64,000 nucleotides of DNA, taken from the NCBI GenBank assembly GCA_001599715.1, contig BCHU01000006.1, forward strand, positions 372,001 through 436,000, written 5' to 3'. Numbering within the stretch: position 1 is the first letter of the stretch; the number at the start of each line of letters is the position of its first letter. Under the pieces are notes generated by a model. That model was not told the DNA's origin and searched no databases. It saw only the letters and a list, made by a program, of their open reading frames with translations. Shown here one piece after another: positions 46,101 through 57,554 of the stretch. The stretch comes from Phaeotremella fagi. Its lineage: Eukaryota > Basidiomycota > Tremellomycetes > Tremellales > Phaeotremellaceae. The translations under genes and the position numbers were made by a program.

Positions 46101-48138
46101 GTCTCTCGAAGTCGTCAGTTAGCTCTATCGAATCCTGTGGTATCCCCTTATAAAGGATGGAACATGTCGTTCGACCCACCATTGACAGGTTTGAAACAAT
46201 CCTTATCCGTTTCTGAACTTCTCATTCCTCAACCTCTCAAACCACGTTTCTCGAGATCAAACGATATTCAACCTATCGTTTCGATTTCACCTAGAAAACT
46301 TGAAAAGTTTGAAAAGAAAATCAAAAGGAAGAGTAATTTGAGTAGTATATCTGAAAGACCTTTACCTGTTAATCAAGGTTTGACTTCTTTGTCGGTACCG
46401 GCAGAAAGTGCTGAAACGGCTTCACCAGTTCCTATGGGAACTTCTTCTTTCCCAACGAATTCATCTGAAAGTGAATCCTCTAAACAAATCAGGGAACAGA
46501 AAGTTGTTAAGAAGGAAGAAGGTTGGAGAAAGAAAGCTGAAGCTACGACTGAAATCCAACAGATTTCAGTTGTGACCGTTTCAGTTCCTCCTTCCTCCGT
46601 CTCTAGTCAGAATCAACCGACAAAAGAAAGAAAATCGAAATCACCGACCAAACAATCTGAAAAAGATCGTCGATTCGCTGTTGGGAATGTTTCTGGTGAT
46701 TCTGCGGTCACGGTACCGTTACGTGGTCGAGCTTTGTCGGATCTGAAACCTGGAGTTAGGTTTATGGTTTCATCTGAGCTTGAGGGTGATAGTTTGTTGG
46801 ACGAGGTTAACAAGATGAGCTTGGAGGCTGTTGGGGACGGTGAAGGTAGTGGGAGTGAGGGCAAGGTCGATGATGTTGATGGTGAAGGTGATAGTTCAGG
46901 TAAAACTCCGGGTAGCGAGGTAAGTTGTATTGTTGTTTGGATTCTGGTTGAAAATGTGACTAAATCGATATTGGTAGACACCTAAAACACCACCTTCGTT
47001 GACTGGAACCTCTCGTACACATCCTTCATCACCTAATGGAAATTCAAGTGCTGCTTCATGGGCGAAATCAGCATTGACATATCCAGTTTCTTCACCACGC
47101 AGTTCATCTCAGCATGATCATCTTAAACACGTTTGGTCACAACCTTCGATCCCTGAAACCAATCTGACTGTCAACGAGACAAGTTCAAAAACCGAAAGTA
47201 CACCTTTATATCCATCTATCAATGGACCTTCTCCGTCGACCTCCTCTGCCGTTCCCCAACAACCCAATTCTACTAAAATGGTTTACACACATTCCCAAAC
47301 CTATTCTTCTCCTGGTATTACACCTTCGTTGTTATCTAATAACTCTTATGGAATGCGTGGATCACCTCAACAACATGGATACGGTTATGCTCCATCACCT
47401 GTTGGTCAACATGGTATGATCGATGGGTCTGGTGGTGGTAACATGATGGGATTGAATTATGGGGTAAGACCTTCCCCGACGAATGGAGTTGTTTCTCCAA
47501 ACAGTGCTAATGGATTCAACTCGTTGGTTTCACAACAGAACGGAGTTTGGAGTAATGGCACGGGAACTTCTGGTGGATTTGGTAGTTCGGCCATCAACAA
47601 TCAAAGTGGTTATGGATATCCGAAACAGGATTTCAAACAACATCAGAATCATAATCATAGTCATAGTCATTCTTATAAATCTGATATGGCTAATCCACAA
47701 TATCAACAACATCAACAACAGCAAAGTGGTGGTGGTGGATCAGATTATCGTTATCAAACCAATTCACATCAATCACCGACTTATCCTACTGGATATGGAT
47801 CTAATCGATTCATCCAACAACAACAACAGCCATCACAACAGCAGCAACAGCAACAATCTCCAGCACAGGTGAATGGGTATTACAGTGGTAACTATGGTGC
47901 ACCTGGAACTATTAGAAATAACAATCTAGGGGGTAACAATAACAATAACAATGGACAATATGTTGATAACAACGGTTATTATTCTAATGGAAACAGTACT
48001 GGACCAGGTTCGTTGGCTGGTGGAATGTATGTCAGTGGATATGGTGGAGTTGGAGCTGGAGCCGGAGCCGGAGTTGGAGTTATTGGTTCACAAGGTAGAG
48101 GGAATGTTAATCAGGTTGGACAGAGGAAGGCTTGGTAA
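43145..48138 (+). CDS. Long low-complexity protein, possible PRRC2/BAT2-like translation factor
   Basis: Four coding exons (43145-43775, 43833-44410, 44463-46919, 46978-48138), about 1,608 residues. No catalytic domain is visible. The first 150 residues are strongly acidic. Then comes a conserved-looking block FSSVNVNQKFLSKG, LGSLSGRPTTSPL, SPWAKPAVP and VPPRKVWGSVAGDG. A charged helix (AEKARLRRLAEEAEREAVAERARQ) lies near residue 660; Pro-rich runs and SPYKGWNMSFDPPLTGLK follow. The C-terminal third is Gln/Asn/Gly/His-rich (HNHSHSHS, QQQQQ, NNNNNNNG). The SVNVN..FL and SPWAK strings remind me of the PRRC2/BAT2 N-terminal region, whose human members act in translation initiation and RNA granules. 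That link is a guess from memory of patterns. Disordered, prion-like composition suggests RNA-granule or scaffold roles. Confidence 0.7.
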
Positions 48139-48496
48139 GCAGTGAGCAGTCGGGGTTTAGGTCTTCGTTATAGTCTTCTTTTGCATCCTTTTTCCCTTTC
48201 CCTTTTTTCTTTAATTGTTCACTCACTTCGAATTTGTGATTTTTCTATGATGTCTATTTGATATCGATCAGTACATATATATGAGATGATGGATTGCATT
48301 TCATACCATGCAGCATTCGTACAGGACCACATTGTCGTATCAATTCGCCACTGTAGTTATAATTGCTGCGAGGAAACGTCATATAAATTGAAAGATCGTC
48401 AAGCAAGTTAGTAACACCCTTCAATTATTTACATCCATCCATTATATATAAACAACAACAAAAAACATCCACGGCGCCAGTATCAGCATCTTCATC
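48139..48496. other. Intergenic region upstream of the fasciclin gene
   Basis: 358 bp with no gene. The left part is T-rich 3' UTR-like sequence. TATATATAAACAACAAC at about 48444-48460 sits some 40-50 bp before the fasciclin start and is a plausible TATA region. Confidence 0.45.
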
Positions 48497-51400
48497 ATGC
48501 TCAATCTCGGTACGACTATCGTGTCGTTATTGATATTCTCGAGATATGGATTAACAAGTCAAATCCCTTATACCGGTGGATCTGAATCCATCCTAAACCA
48601 AAATGTGGGGGAGAATCGTAAGTAACTCAAATACTCACCTGGTATATCAACTAACAGCCTGACGTATGGTTAGCCCAAAACATGGCCGAAACGATCATAT
48701 CGACTCTATCAGCGTCTAATCAACATACGATTTTCCTTCATTTGTTACAACGTGCCAAAGCCGTACCGATGTTAGCTCATATAGGTAACGGCACCGTTTT
48801 CGCACCTACCGATAAAGCATGGGAAGAATGGGCTGAATCTCATCATGAGGAGTTAGGTTCTGAAAATGACTCGCAAAAGAGTTGGTTGGGTGGTGGATTG
48901 GATGAATGGTTACTATCTGAGGATGAGGTTGTTGAAGCCAGAATGAAGATCTCTGGTAGATCTTATCAAGAAGAATTGTCAACACTCGATAATCAGAATT
49001 GGTTATTACGCCAACATCTGTTGTATCACATGTTAAACTACACACTCCCTTATAACAGTTTCATACCCAACCAAAAAAATAACATCAGTATAGAAACAAC
49101 GTTGTTGTTCCCTTTAATCAGTCAACCTAATTTACCACCTACCCCACCACCCGGTCCACCTTGGTTACCCCGCGGTGAGAACGGTTTACTTAATTGTCAT
49201 GGGCAACGATTGAGGTTTGATCGAAATCGGAAAGTTGGGGTTGATTATGATGGGAACGGTGGGTTTGAGATTTGGGATGGTAGTGGTTGGGTGAACGATA
49301 ATGGGACCGCTCTGGAGAATGAGACTGAGGACAAGGGGAAGAAAGATGTTGTTGGTGTTAGATGGAGTAGGAACGGGGTTGTTGTTGGTATCAACGGTGT
49401 ACTTGATATGCCTCCTTCTATAGGTTAGTGAATAACCTGAAGTGTGTAGTCGTGAACTGATATATGAATTTAGAGGAAATCATCAAAACACATCCATCAT
49501 TAACCTACCTCAAATCAATACTTTCATTCAAAGACCTCCCATCACCTTTACCGAAGTCATTGAAATCTTCACCCCATCTAACGCTTTTCGCTCCATCGAA
49601 TCAAGCTTTCAATTTCGACGAGTCGGAGAAAAGATATTTGGAATCGGAATTCGGTTCTGAAGGGGTTGGAAGGATTCTTGGGTCAGGCGTTTTGTTGGGT
49701 ATTGGGAAGAATGATAATGTTGGTTGGAGTGATCAGTGGAAAGGGAAATTAGAGGGTATGTCGATCTTGTCAATCGAATTTGATGTTTGAGGGGTAGTTG
49801 ATCTTTGTTTCCTTGCAGAAGCCGTATCTGGTGAAGAAGTCTTTGTCGATTCTTCAAATAGTAGTTTAACTATTAATGGAACGAAGGCTGAGACTATTGA
49901 TATATTCGCCTCAAATGGTATGCTACATTGTCTCCATTACTATTTCCTCTAATTCACACTACAATTCTTCAGGTGTCATTCACATTGTTCCATCTTTGGT
50001 CCTACCCGAGAACTTCACTCTACTCAATTCAGCCGAAAAAGTACTACTCTCACTGAACGCAACGAGATTTGTTTCACTTCTTCGATCAACTAACCTCTCG
50101 ACCACTTACGTTGGCGAAACCGGTAAAAACAAAGAATTGGACCCATGGACGATTCTAGCTCCAACCGATGATGTTTTAGATACATTAAAATGGGGAGGTT
50201 ACGGTCCACCTCTACCAGATTTTTTCAAACTCGACACAACTGCATCCATGTCTTTGTCGCTTCCCAGACCACCTAGTTCTGATCCTATCGGCGATACATC
50301 ACCTTTAGCTGCTTTGCTGAAATACCATATCTTACCTGGACGTCTTTTACCGAGTGAAATTAAAGATGGGATGTTGGTTGGGACTGAATTACGTACGGCT
50401 TCTTTGGCTGGGGGCAGACAGCGATTGAGAGTCGATGTTTCTGAACGATTTGGACGTGATAGGACCGAATGGGAGGTTGAGGAAGGTGAATTGAGGTTCG
50501 GTGGTGCGACTGTTTTAGGCTCGCCTGGTATGTGAACTTTACTGCACTTTGGCAGACACTGATATGCTTAACCAGTCAAATCCGGGAAATCAATCATTTA
50601 CCTCATGTCCTCGCTTCTAGCTCCTCCGATTGATGTTTTGCAAACTGCGGTGTCGGATTTACAACTTTCGACATTTATAGCAGCTGTCTACGCCGCTGAT
50701 CTCGATAGATTCATCAAACGTTCACCTGGTGTGACTTACTTTATGCCAAGGAATAAAGCGTTCAATCAAATTGGTTTAACAATGCGTTACCTACTTCTAC
50801 CAGAGGGTAAAGATGATCTGAGAAAGGTTATCAAATACCATGCAATTGATGGTATAGTTTATACCAATGACATCGAAAAGGGAAGAACGATTTTGAAAAC
50901 TCTAGAAGGTGGTGAGATGGTTCTGAATAGGGATGGTGGTAAACATGGAAATTTAACTTTGAGATCACCAAATAAATGGAAAGGTCATGATAGTGGTGAA
51001 GAGATTCCATCAAATGGAGAAATCAAATCGACGAATCTATATCGATCCGATGTTTTAACTGACACTGGTGTCATTCATTCTATCGATAGTGTGATTATGC
51101 CTTCGGACGTTGTTATCACTATAGGTAAACTTGTCAAGGGATCCAAAACTTCAAATACAATGATTGAGTTGATGGTCAAAGCGGGATTAGGTTGGATTCT
51201 GGAAGGTCGTGAACCGTCAAATGACGAAGTTAGTAAGAATCAATTACAAGGTGTTATTGGATCTTACGACAATTCGACAAACGAAGATGACGGGATTGAC
51301 TTGAATAGTATAGCTTTACCAAGTTACACCTTACTTTGTCCGACTGACAAAGCCTTCTCCAAAATCAACATAACGAAATTCACCTCTGATCCAGAACTTC

Positions 51401-52026
51401 TCCTAAATCTATTAAAATTACACATAATACCTGGCAATCTCTCGACGTCATCAGAAACTTATGCCAAGAACCTATCGAAAAAGAATAAAAAGGGTTTACC
51501 GATACCGGTACCTAAAGTTGGTGAACCGCTTTTGATAGACGATGATTACGTTTATCCGACGCTTTATTCTGTTCAGAGTCGATATGGTGAGATTGCATTC
51601 CGGGCTACTGGAGATGATAGTTTTTTGGTTGGAATCAAGAACGCTAGAGGTGGTGAGAGTAATGGAAGTGCTCGAATTGGACTTAGTGGTCGAGCGAGTG
51701 TAAGATGGAAGAAACGTCGAGACGATTCGTTGAGTCTTTCAGATGATGATAAAAACAAGGAAACCGATGATAAAGATAATGAAAACGGTTTAAATCGACT
51801 GATGATCAATGGAATGACTTTAGGTGGAGGGGTTTATATCATCGACAACGTTTTGATACCTTATGAACCTAGTTGGTCAACCCTCTGGGGAAGGTTTTTG
51901 ATGATCTCTGCTGGATGTGGATTGGTGGTTTTGGGATTAGGTGTTTGGTTTGGATGGAAATTTATTTCACCGAAGAAAAATAAGTTTGGGGGTTATGAAC
52001 CTTTGGAAGGTGAGGAGGAGGAGTAG
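48497..52026 (+). CDS. Fasciclin (FAS1) multi-domain membrane protein, vacuolar/wall type
   Basis: Type I membrane protein with several FAS1 adhesion domains, similar in layout to yeast YLR001C. Main exons: 48497-about 48616, about 48674-49423, 49474-49755, 49819-49917, 49973-50527, 50576-52026; about 1,085 residues. The N-terminus (MLNLGTTIVSLLIFSRYGL) is a signal peptide. FAS1 H1/H2-like motifs recur: HIGNGTVFAPTDKAWEEW, LTLFAPSNQAF, WTILAPTDDVLDTL, VTYFMPRNKAFNQIG and YTLLCPTDKAFSKIN, with closing strands such as GVIHSIDSVIMPSD and GVYIIDNVLIP. So four to five domains. One membrane helix (LMISAGCGLVVLGLGVWFGW) precedes a short tail ending EGEEEE. The first intron is uncertain: GTAAGT at 48617 with TAG at 48673 does not keep frame, whereas a donor at 48621 does. 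Confidence 0.82.
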
Positions 52027-52206
52027 GTGTTCTTTTCAGATAGATTTGGTTGGTCAGTTGGTCATTTTAGTTTGTTGTACAACATGTATGAATATGTCTT
52101 TATGAGGAATTGAAACGATGATATTCAGCATAACAACATTATTAAATCAACATCTGCACTATCATTGAAAAAAACTACATGACCCAATCCATAACCCAAA
52201 ACACTC

Positions 52207-53847
52207 TTAATTCAATTTCCTATCCCGAAGCGGACTCTCGCCTTCACCTGCATCTTCTAATCTGCCCCCATGGAAGGTCAACATTTCGTCCGGCGTCAAT
52301 AATTCGAATTGACCACGGGTAGCTCGAAGTTGTTGAGGTTCCCCACCGAAAATATGATTCGTATCTATAGATTCATTTGAATCCTCTGTGAAACCAGAGA
52401 TATCACCTTCTTGTTGGACGTTGGGAGGGTTACTGTTGTTGTCGTAAGATCCATGATGGTTGTGATCGATTTGTGAATCGAACGAATCGTCGAAAGAATC
52501 TTCATCAATGTATTGTGTTGACGCTTGAGTCGTTAATTGGATCGGCGAAAGATCAGATCCAAAGGACGTGTTGGCTAACGATTTCCTTCTTAGGGGTGAA
52601 TCCGAATCTATTTGATTCGATGAAGACGAAGCTACCATTTCACCAGGTAGGATTGAGTATCGACCTAAACCTTCGGGAGTTGGCATTCGGGGCGAAGGTT
52701 CGTATCCACGTTCCATCTCTTCCATCAAATCGTCAATCACTAATCTAGCTTCTATAGCCGGTGTCTGAGTTTTCTTCGCGGTAGATGTATTGTTGTTATC
52801 CCCTTTAACTGGCGTTTTACCAGCGACGTTGATCATCGCTTGGGCCCTTTGAGGGAGGACGTTACCGAAATTCATCGTTACTGGGGGTGACATGTTTAAT
52901 TCTAGATCATCGTCGTCGTCATAGAAATTCGCGATTTTACGTGATGAATAACCTTTCTTTTGTTTGTTGAATTTCGCGTTTAGAGGTGTCGAACGTAGAT
53001 CTGTTAAACCGTTCCATTGTTCTTTCGTTGATTGGGGTTGATTGAAAATGTTTGATTTGGTTTTGGAGGCTTTGGGTGTATCGCCTGCGTTGAAACTTTC
53101 ATCTTGGATTCCGGTTTCAACTGTTCCAGTTGATACACCTTCATCTAGAACGCTGGTTGAATAACCTGATCCACTGTTCATTCCAGGTAATTCATATCCA
53201 TCAGGTAAACTTGGTGTTGGATCGTCAGATTCAGAATATCCTGTATGAGTTCCACCACCTAGTCGTAAGTCTTTTTGTAGTCTTCTGTCAATCTCATCGA
53301 ACGGTGAACCCATCGAGTTTTCCCAACTTTCATCAGGATTGAATCCTGAAGCTGTACGTCCACCAGGTAAAGGGGTTGAAGAAGTTGGAAGATCGTTTGA
53401 GAACATGAACGAACCTTCTTCTTGAATTCTAGAATCTAAATAGCTCTGTTCCTCCCTATCCCTGATAATCAAAGTCTGATCCTCATACTCCGTTCTATCC
53501 TGATCATGATCATATTCTTCATCGCCAGTGACGTTCAACCCGATACCCGAACTATCAACACCTGGAACAGGCAATTTAATAGCTGCAGCAGTCTCAAAAA
53601 ATGATCTCCAGAATCTAGCAGCTTCTTTAGTTGGTTCACCTGAGATAGCGAATCTTTTAACTTCAGGCAAGATCCTTGAAGTGACTATTTGATGAAATTT
53701 GGCGAAATTGGCATCGATCTCTTGGAGGAGGAGAGTGTTTAGTTGATCTATTTGTTCTGTTTGAGCTGAGATGGGTGATGAAGGTGATATACCTGGTATG
53801 ATGAAGAAAGGTGGTTCCAGGAGAGCTGGATGAATCGGTTGAGACAT
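52207..53847 (-). CDS. ASK1: DASH/DAM complex subunit Ask1
   Basis: Subunit of the outer-kinetochore DASH ring, which couples chromosomes to spindle microtubules; found only in fungi. A single exon of 546 residues. The N-terminal ~85 residues carry the family core: QIDQLNTLLLQEIDANFAKF, then HQIVTSRILPEVKRFA and AARFWRSFFETAAAIKLP. The rest is acidic, Ser/Pro/Asn-rich and disordered, with several minimal SP/TP sites (SPPV, TPVKG, SPRMPTPEG, SPLRRK, LTPDE), as expected for a Cdk-regulated DASH subunit. The stop codon is 180 bp from the fasciclin gene stop. The promoter shared with UBP8 carries forkhead and MCB-like motifs. Confidence 0.88.
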   Translation of the reverse strand: MSQPIHPALLEPPFFIIPGISPSSPISAQTEQIDQLNTLLLQEIDANFAKFHQIVTSRILPEVKRFAISGEPTKEAARFWRSFFETAAAIKLPVPGVDSSGIGLNVTGDEEYDHDQDRTEYEDQTLIIRDREEQSYLDSRIQEEGSFMFSNDLPTSSTPLPGGRTASGFNPDESWENSMGSPFDEIDRRLQKDLRLGGGTHTGYSESDDPTPSLPDGYELPGMNSGSGYSTSVLDEGVSTGTVETGIQDESFNAGDTPKASKTKSNIFNQPQSTKEQWNGLTDLRSTPLNAKFNKQKKGYSSRKIANFYDDDDDLELNMSPPVTMNFGNVLPQRAQAMINVAGKTPVKGDNNNTSTAKKTQTPAIEARLVIDDLMEEMERGYEPSPRMPTPEGLGRYSILPGEMVASSSSNQIDSDSPLRRKSLANTSFGSDLSPIQLTTQASTQYIDEDSFDDSFDSQIDHNHHGSYDNNSNPPNVQQEGDISGFTEDSNESIDTNHIFGGEPQQLRATRGQFELLTPDEMLTFHGGRLEDAGEGESPLRDRKLN

Positions 53848-53921
53848 GGTGGGTGTGTGGTGTTGTGATATCTTAAGGTTCTCTAGAAAAAATCTGACCT
53901 CTTCCTGATCAATTTCAAGTT

Positions 53922-53942
53922 GTAAACAAATCGCGTCGCGTC
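53922..53942. promoter_or_regulatory. Forkhead site next to MCB-like repeat upstream of ASK1
   Basis: GTAAACAAA (53922-53930) matches the forkhead consensus and is directly followed by TCGCGTCGCGTC (53931-53942), which contains two CGCGTC cores like the MBF/MCB element. They lie 75-95 bp upstream of the ASK1 start on the minus-strand gene. Cell-cycle timing of ASK1 from these sites is inference. Confidence 0.5.
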
Positions 53943-54003
53943 AAGAACTGGCCAGGAGAGTAATGATAACGATGAAAATGCATATAATGACGTGTACTAC
54001 TTG

Positions 54004-54023
54004 AGTCACGTGACTGGCACGTG
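54004..54023. promoter_or_regulatory. Paired CACGTG E-boxes upstream of UBP8
   Basis: AGTCACGTGACT (54004-54015) is a perfect 12-bp palindrome around CACGTG; a second CACGTG follows at 54018-54023. A TATAAAT at 54038-54044 is oriented for UBP8, whose start is 187 bp further on. Typical ligands are Cbf1/TFE-type bHLH proteins. Confidence 0.55.
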
Positions 54024-54230
54024 GCTTCAACTTACGGTATAAATCGATCTCAATCGTTCAACCTTACAACTCTCTCATCTCGTACTCTATCACCAACAAC
54101 TCTAACTCTACACTCTTAGGATTATCTACCCTCACTATCACAGATCATAGAGGTATAGATCACATAGAAACAGCTACACTCCTCATCACCCCTTCCCTAG
54201 TCCTCTGTTCACCCTTTACTCCCAAATATC

Positions 54231-56405
54231 ATGTCAGAACCTCAACCCCCTCAACCCATCCCGCAACATCCCACGAGAACAGATACATCAATCTGCAAAC
54301 ATCTATCGACACTTCTCGAATCTCCATCGTCTTCCACTTCCAAGGGCCCAACGGAGAACCGACCAAATGGCGATTCACTTCCGTCGAGCTCGGTTCAAGG
54401 TACAGCCAATGAGGAAGGGACGATGAGGTCAAAAATCGAAAAGAGATTTTTGGAGGTTGTTAAATGGGGTTCAGTAAGAGAAGGAGTTAAACGTAGAAAG
54501 GTAATTTGGCCTATTATCTGGTTCATGGGCTCTAAATCTATTGTAAAGATTGATTTCTAACACCCCTTAGACCTCACCACCCAAGTGCCACTCATGTTCA
54601 ACAACTATCTCACGTCCATGGGCTTGTTTAACTTGCGACTATATAGGTTGTTCACCACTATCCTCATCAAGTACAGAAGAATGTATGAAGTCTCATTGGT
54701 CAAAACCTAACGAACCTTGTGGATTTGGTATGTATTTTTTGTGTTGGATTACGACTGAACAACCCAGCTGTCGATTCTGTTACCGGAACGATATTTTGTC
54801 ATGAATGCGACGACGCTGTTTATTCAGATAGATTCGAACATCTGTTTGATACTACTAGAGTCAGAATTGAAGAAGATTATGATAGGAGTAGGGATAAGGT
54901 TAAGAAGCGAGCTCACTGGAGAGAATGGAATGGAAATGTTTTGCCTGGTTATGATAAAGCTAGTTGTCGAGGTAAGTCTTTGGATCCAATAATTAGTTAT
55001 CATCCCTGACATTTGGTAGGTCTTCGTCCACTGCTAAACCTCTCGCAAACATGTTTCCTATCTGCTATTTTACAAGCTTTAATCCATAACCCTCTGCTTC
55101 GTGCATACTTCCTTTCTGATAAGCATAATCGACATGTTTGTGCCAACGGATCCAAGGGATTGGCAGTTGGGAAGCCATTTCTTGGATCTGAAGTGAACGG
55201 TAGCTCCAGTGGTATTCTCGAAGGTAAAGAGACCGGATGCATGTGTTGTGAAATGGATAGAGCGTTTGAAGAGGTGAGTTAAATGGTTATCGTTTTGTTG
55301 GGCTACAACTGACAGAACTCTGTAGTTCTACAGCGACGATAAATCACCTTTTGGACCTATAACCATGTTATACGCTATGTGGCATGCAAGTGCTGAACTC
55401 GAAGGGTATGGTCAACAAGATGCTCATTCTTTTTTTCTGGCTGCTTTAGAGCAGATCCATACCCATGCCAAGGGACAATTATCGGCTTGTAGTTGTATCT
55501 CACGTAGGTCAAGCTGACATAATATTCAGGTTCTTGACATTATCAGCTTACCTGTAATTTAGACACAACTTTTTCTGGATCTTTACTGTCCGCTGTAACA
55601 TGTACGAAATGTCAAACAACCTCATCAACGATAGATCCAATATTAGATATCCAACTAGATTTCCCATCAGGTTCCCAACCCTCTACATCGTCACAAAATG
55701 GAGGTTTGAATGGTAACAATAGTCAAATCCCTTCATCTGCAATATCGACATCATCAAATTCGTCAACATCGTCGTTGACAATTGATACATCGCCTCTGAC
55801 CCTGGAAGGGATGTTACGTCGCTTCTGTGATATAGAAAAGGTTGGCGAGTTGAGTAAAGGTTATGAATGTGCGAATTGTGGTGGTGGACCTGGATATGGA
55901 GCTACGAGAAGATTGTTGATCAAGAAATTACCACCTGTTTTGAGTTTTCAATTGAAAGTGAGTCTTCTTCGATCATGTTTTGAATGTGATTCTAATTACA
56001 GTGAATTTTTTAGCGTTTCGCACATAGTGCGACATCAACTAAAATTGAAACATCAGTAAAGTTCCCTAGTACACTAGACATGAAACCATACACAGAAAGC
56101 GGAGAAGACGAGAACAGGTAGGTTATCTCCCAAACCCATGCCTAATACCTCATTAACGAAAAAAATACTATAGTCTCTCACCGTCGAATTACACCTACGA
56201 TCTATTCGCGGTAGTCACCCACGAAGGTAAACTCGATAACGGCCATTATTGGGCGGACATACTTTCAACAGGTGGTGAATGGTTCCATTGCGACGATGAT
56301 AAAGTCACTTCAACGACTTTGGCCAAGGTTCTCGTTCAAAAGGCTTATATGCTGTTTTACGTTAAGAGGTCGTTGGCTTATGGAGAGAGTTTGATCAAGA
56401 AATGA
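54231..56405 (+). CDS. UBP8: Ubp8-like ubiquitin protease of the SAGA DUB module
   Basis: Removes ubiquitin from histone H2B as part of SAGA. About nine exons; the stop TGA is at 56403-56405. An N-terminal ZnF-UBP domain has [34 protein letters not shown] and [20 protein letters not shown]. The USP domain then shows the Cys box [19 protein letters not shown], the [19 protein letters not shown] motif, zinc-ligand pairs CTKC and [16 protein letters not shown], and the His box [14 protein letters not shown] with the acidic residue in [10 protein letters not shown]. The C-terminus ends [20 protein letters not shown]. The GLRxLxNL...TCF context plus [14 protein letters not shown] is typical of Ubp8/USP22. 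The Cys box has Ser-Gln where Gly-Asn is usual (NLSQTC for NLGNTC), which may be a lineage trait. A ~60-residue Ser-rich insert lies in the USP domain. Confidence 0.9.
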
Positions 56406-57554
56406 GATTGCTTTCTTTCTGGTTGACAACTTTTATCATGGTCTTTGTATTTATTTATCCATCTTGTTCTGACATTTTGTAATTTTCTTGATTCCTTCTA
56501 TGGTTCTTTATCGTTTTCATTTTTGTATCCATCATTTCCACATCTTTGATTCAATCGATTCCATTAATCAATATAGCTGTCGTTCATCAAATTCATTTCA
56601 TTTTCTTCATCTTATCTCACTCCATTTCATTTGATTTTATAACCACAAAATAATCATTGCATACAGTAATTCTTGAACTCTGAAAGAACAAATGTCATTA
56701 TCCGATTTCCGTCCATTTATTTTTACTTGCAATTCCCATCATCCTACCAATCCACTCGTAAAGTGTATTCTGGGTCCAATATTGTCATTCAAATGAGCAT
56801 GATTGCAAAACGAAATCAATGCATATGAAGATATGTACAAGGAAAAAATCCATTTTGGTTGAAACTAAAAACGATAAAAAAAATAAATCGAAAGGGAAAA
56901 GAGACGATTAAAAAATGATAGATCTTGTATGATAAAATATGATATGATATTGATTTAATCGGTTCAAAGATGTGGTTTTCATGGTGGAGATCCAATGATA
57001 TTCTGAACGTATACGTAGCTTGTATCTGGTGGAAAAGTTTGATTCACTGTGGGTTTGGTTTTGGGTTTGATTGGTGGTTTGGTGTTGGTCGATTCTTGTG
57101 GATCGATAGGGATTTCGAGGAAGCGATATGGGACATTTCGGCTTGTCAAATTGGTAGCCTGCGTGAGTGTTGTTATAGGGGAAAGGGAGAAGTTATGTTA
57201 TGTTATAATGATTGGAATAAACATCAAAGGATTTGAGAATCAATAGAACAGAGAAATGAATGGGAATGAACATATGTAATGGTATTTTGACAAATCGAAT
57301 TGATTGACTCGGAAATGAATTTGGAATAATGACCACATATGAACTGGTTAAATGAACAAAATTGGAAAAGGAAGATGTGATATGGATAAAATAAGATTCG
57401 GTCAGATAGAATTGAGAATCAGAAAACATTGAAACAATGAATATCAATTGAATATACTCAAAACAATAAACATGAAATATCAAAAACAAAAATATTCATG
57501 AACTGTTGAAAAAAAAGGAACGAAAAATGAGAAACACCATAAACCCCACACCAC
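56406..57554. other. 1.15-kb convergent gap between UBP8 and the CCCH gene
   Basis: AT-rich with many short A/T runs. The longest frames (plus strand 56970-57236 and minus strand 57193-57489) are of unusual composition (Trp/Gly/Ile-rich or Phe/Ser/Ile-rich), lack splice structure and look like nothing known. The likeliest content is a long 3' UTR of the minus-strand CCCH gene, plus that of UBP8. I see no RNA gene. Confidence 0.45.

Noticed and set aside
47640..47990. CAA/CAG, CAT and AAC runs as a microsatellite or mobile-element footprint
   Set aside because: They encode Gln/His/Asn tracts in frame in the low-complexity protein; no terminal repeats or target duplications are seen.
56970..57246. 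Plus-strand ORFs of 65-88 codons after UBP8
   Set aside because: Trp/Gly/Ile-rich composition, overlapping frames of equal length, no splice or start context; most likely chance frames in UTR sequence.
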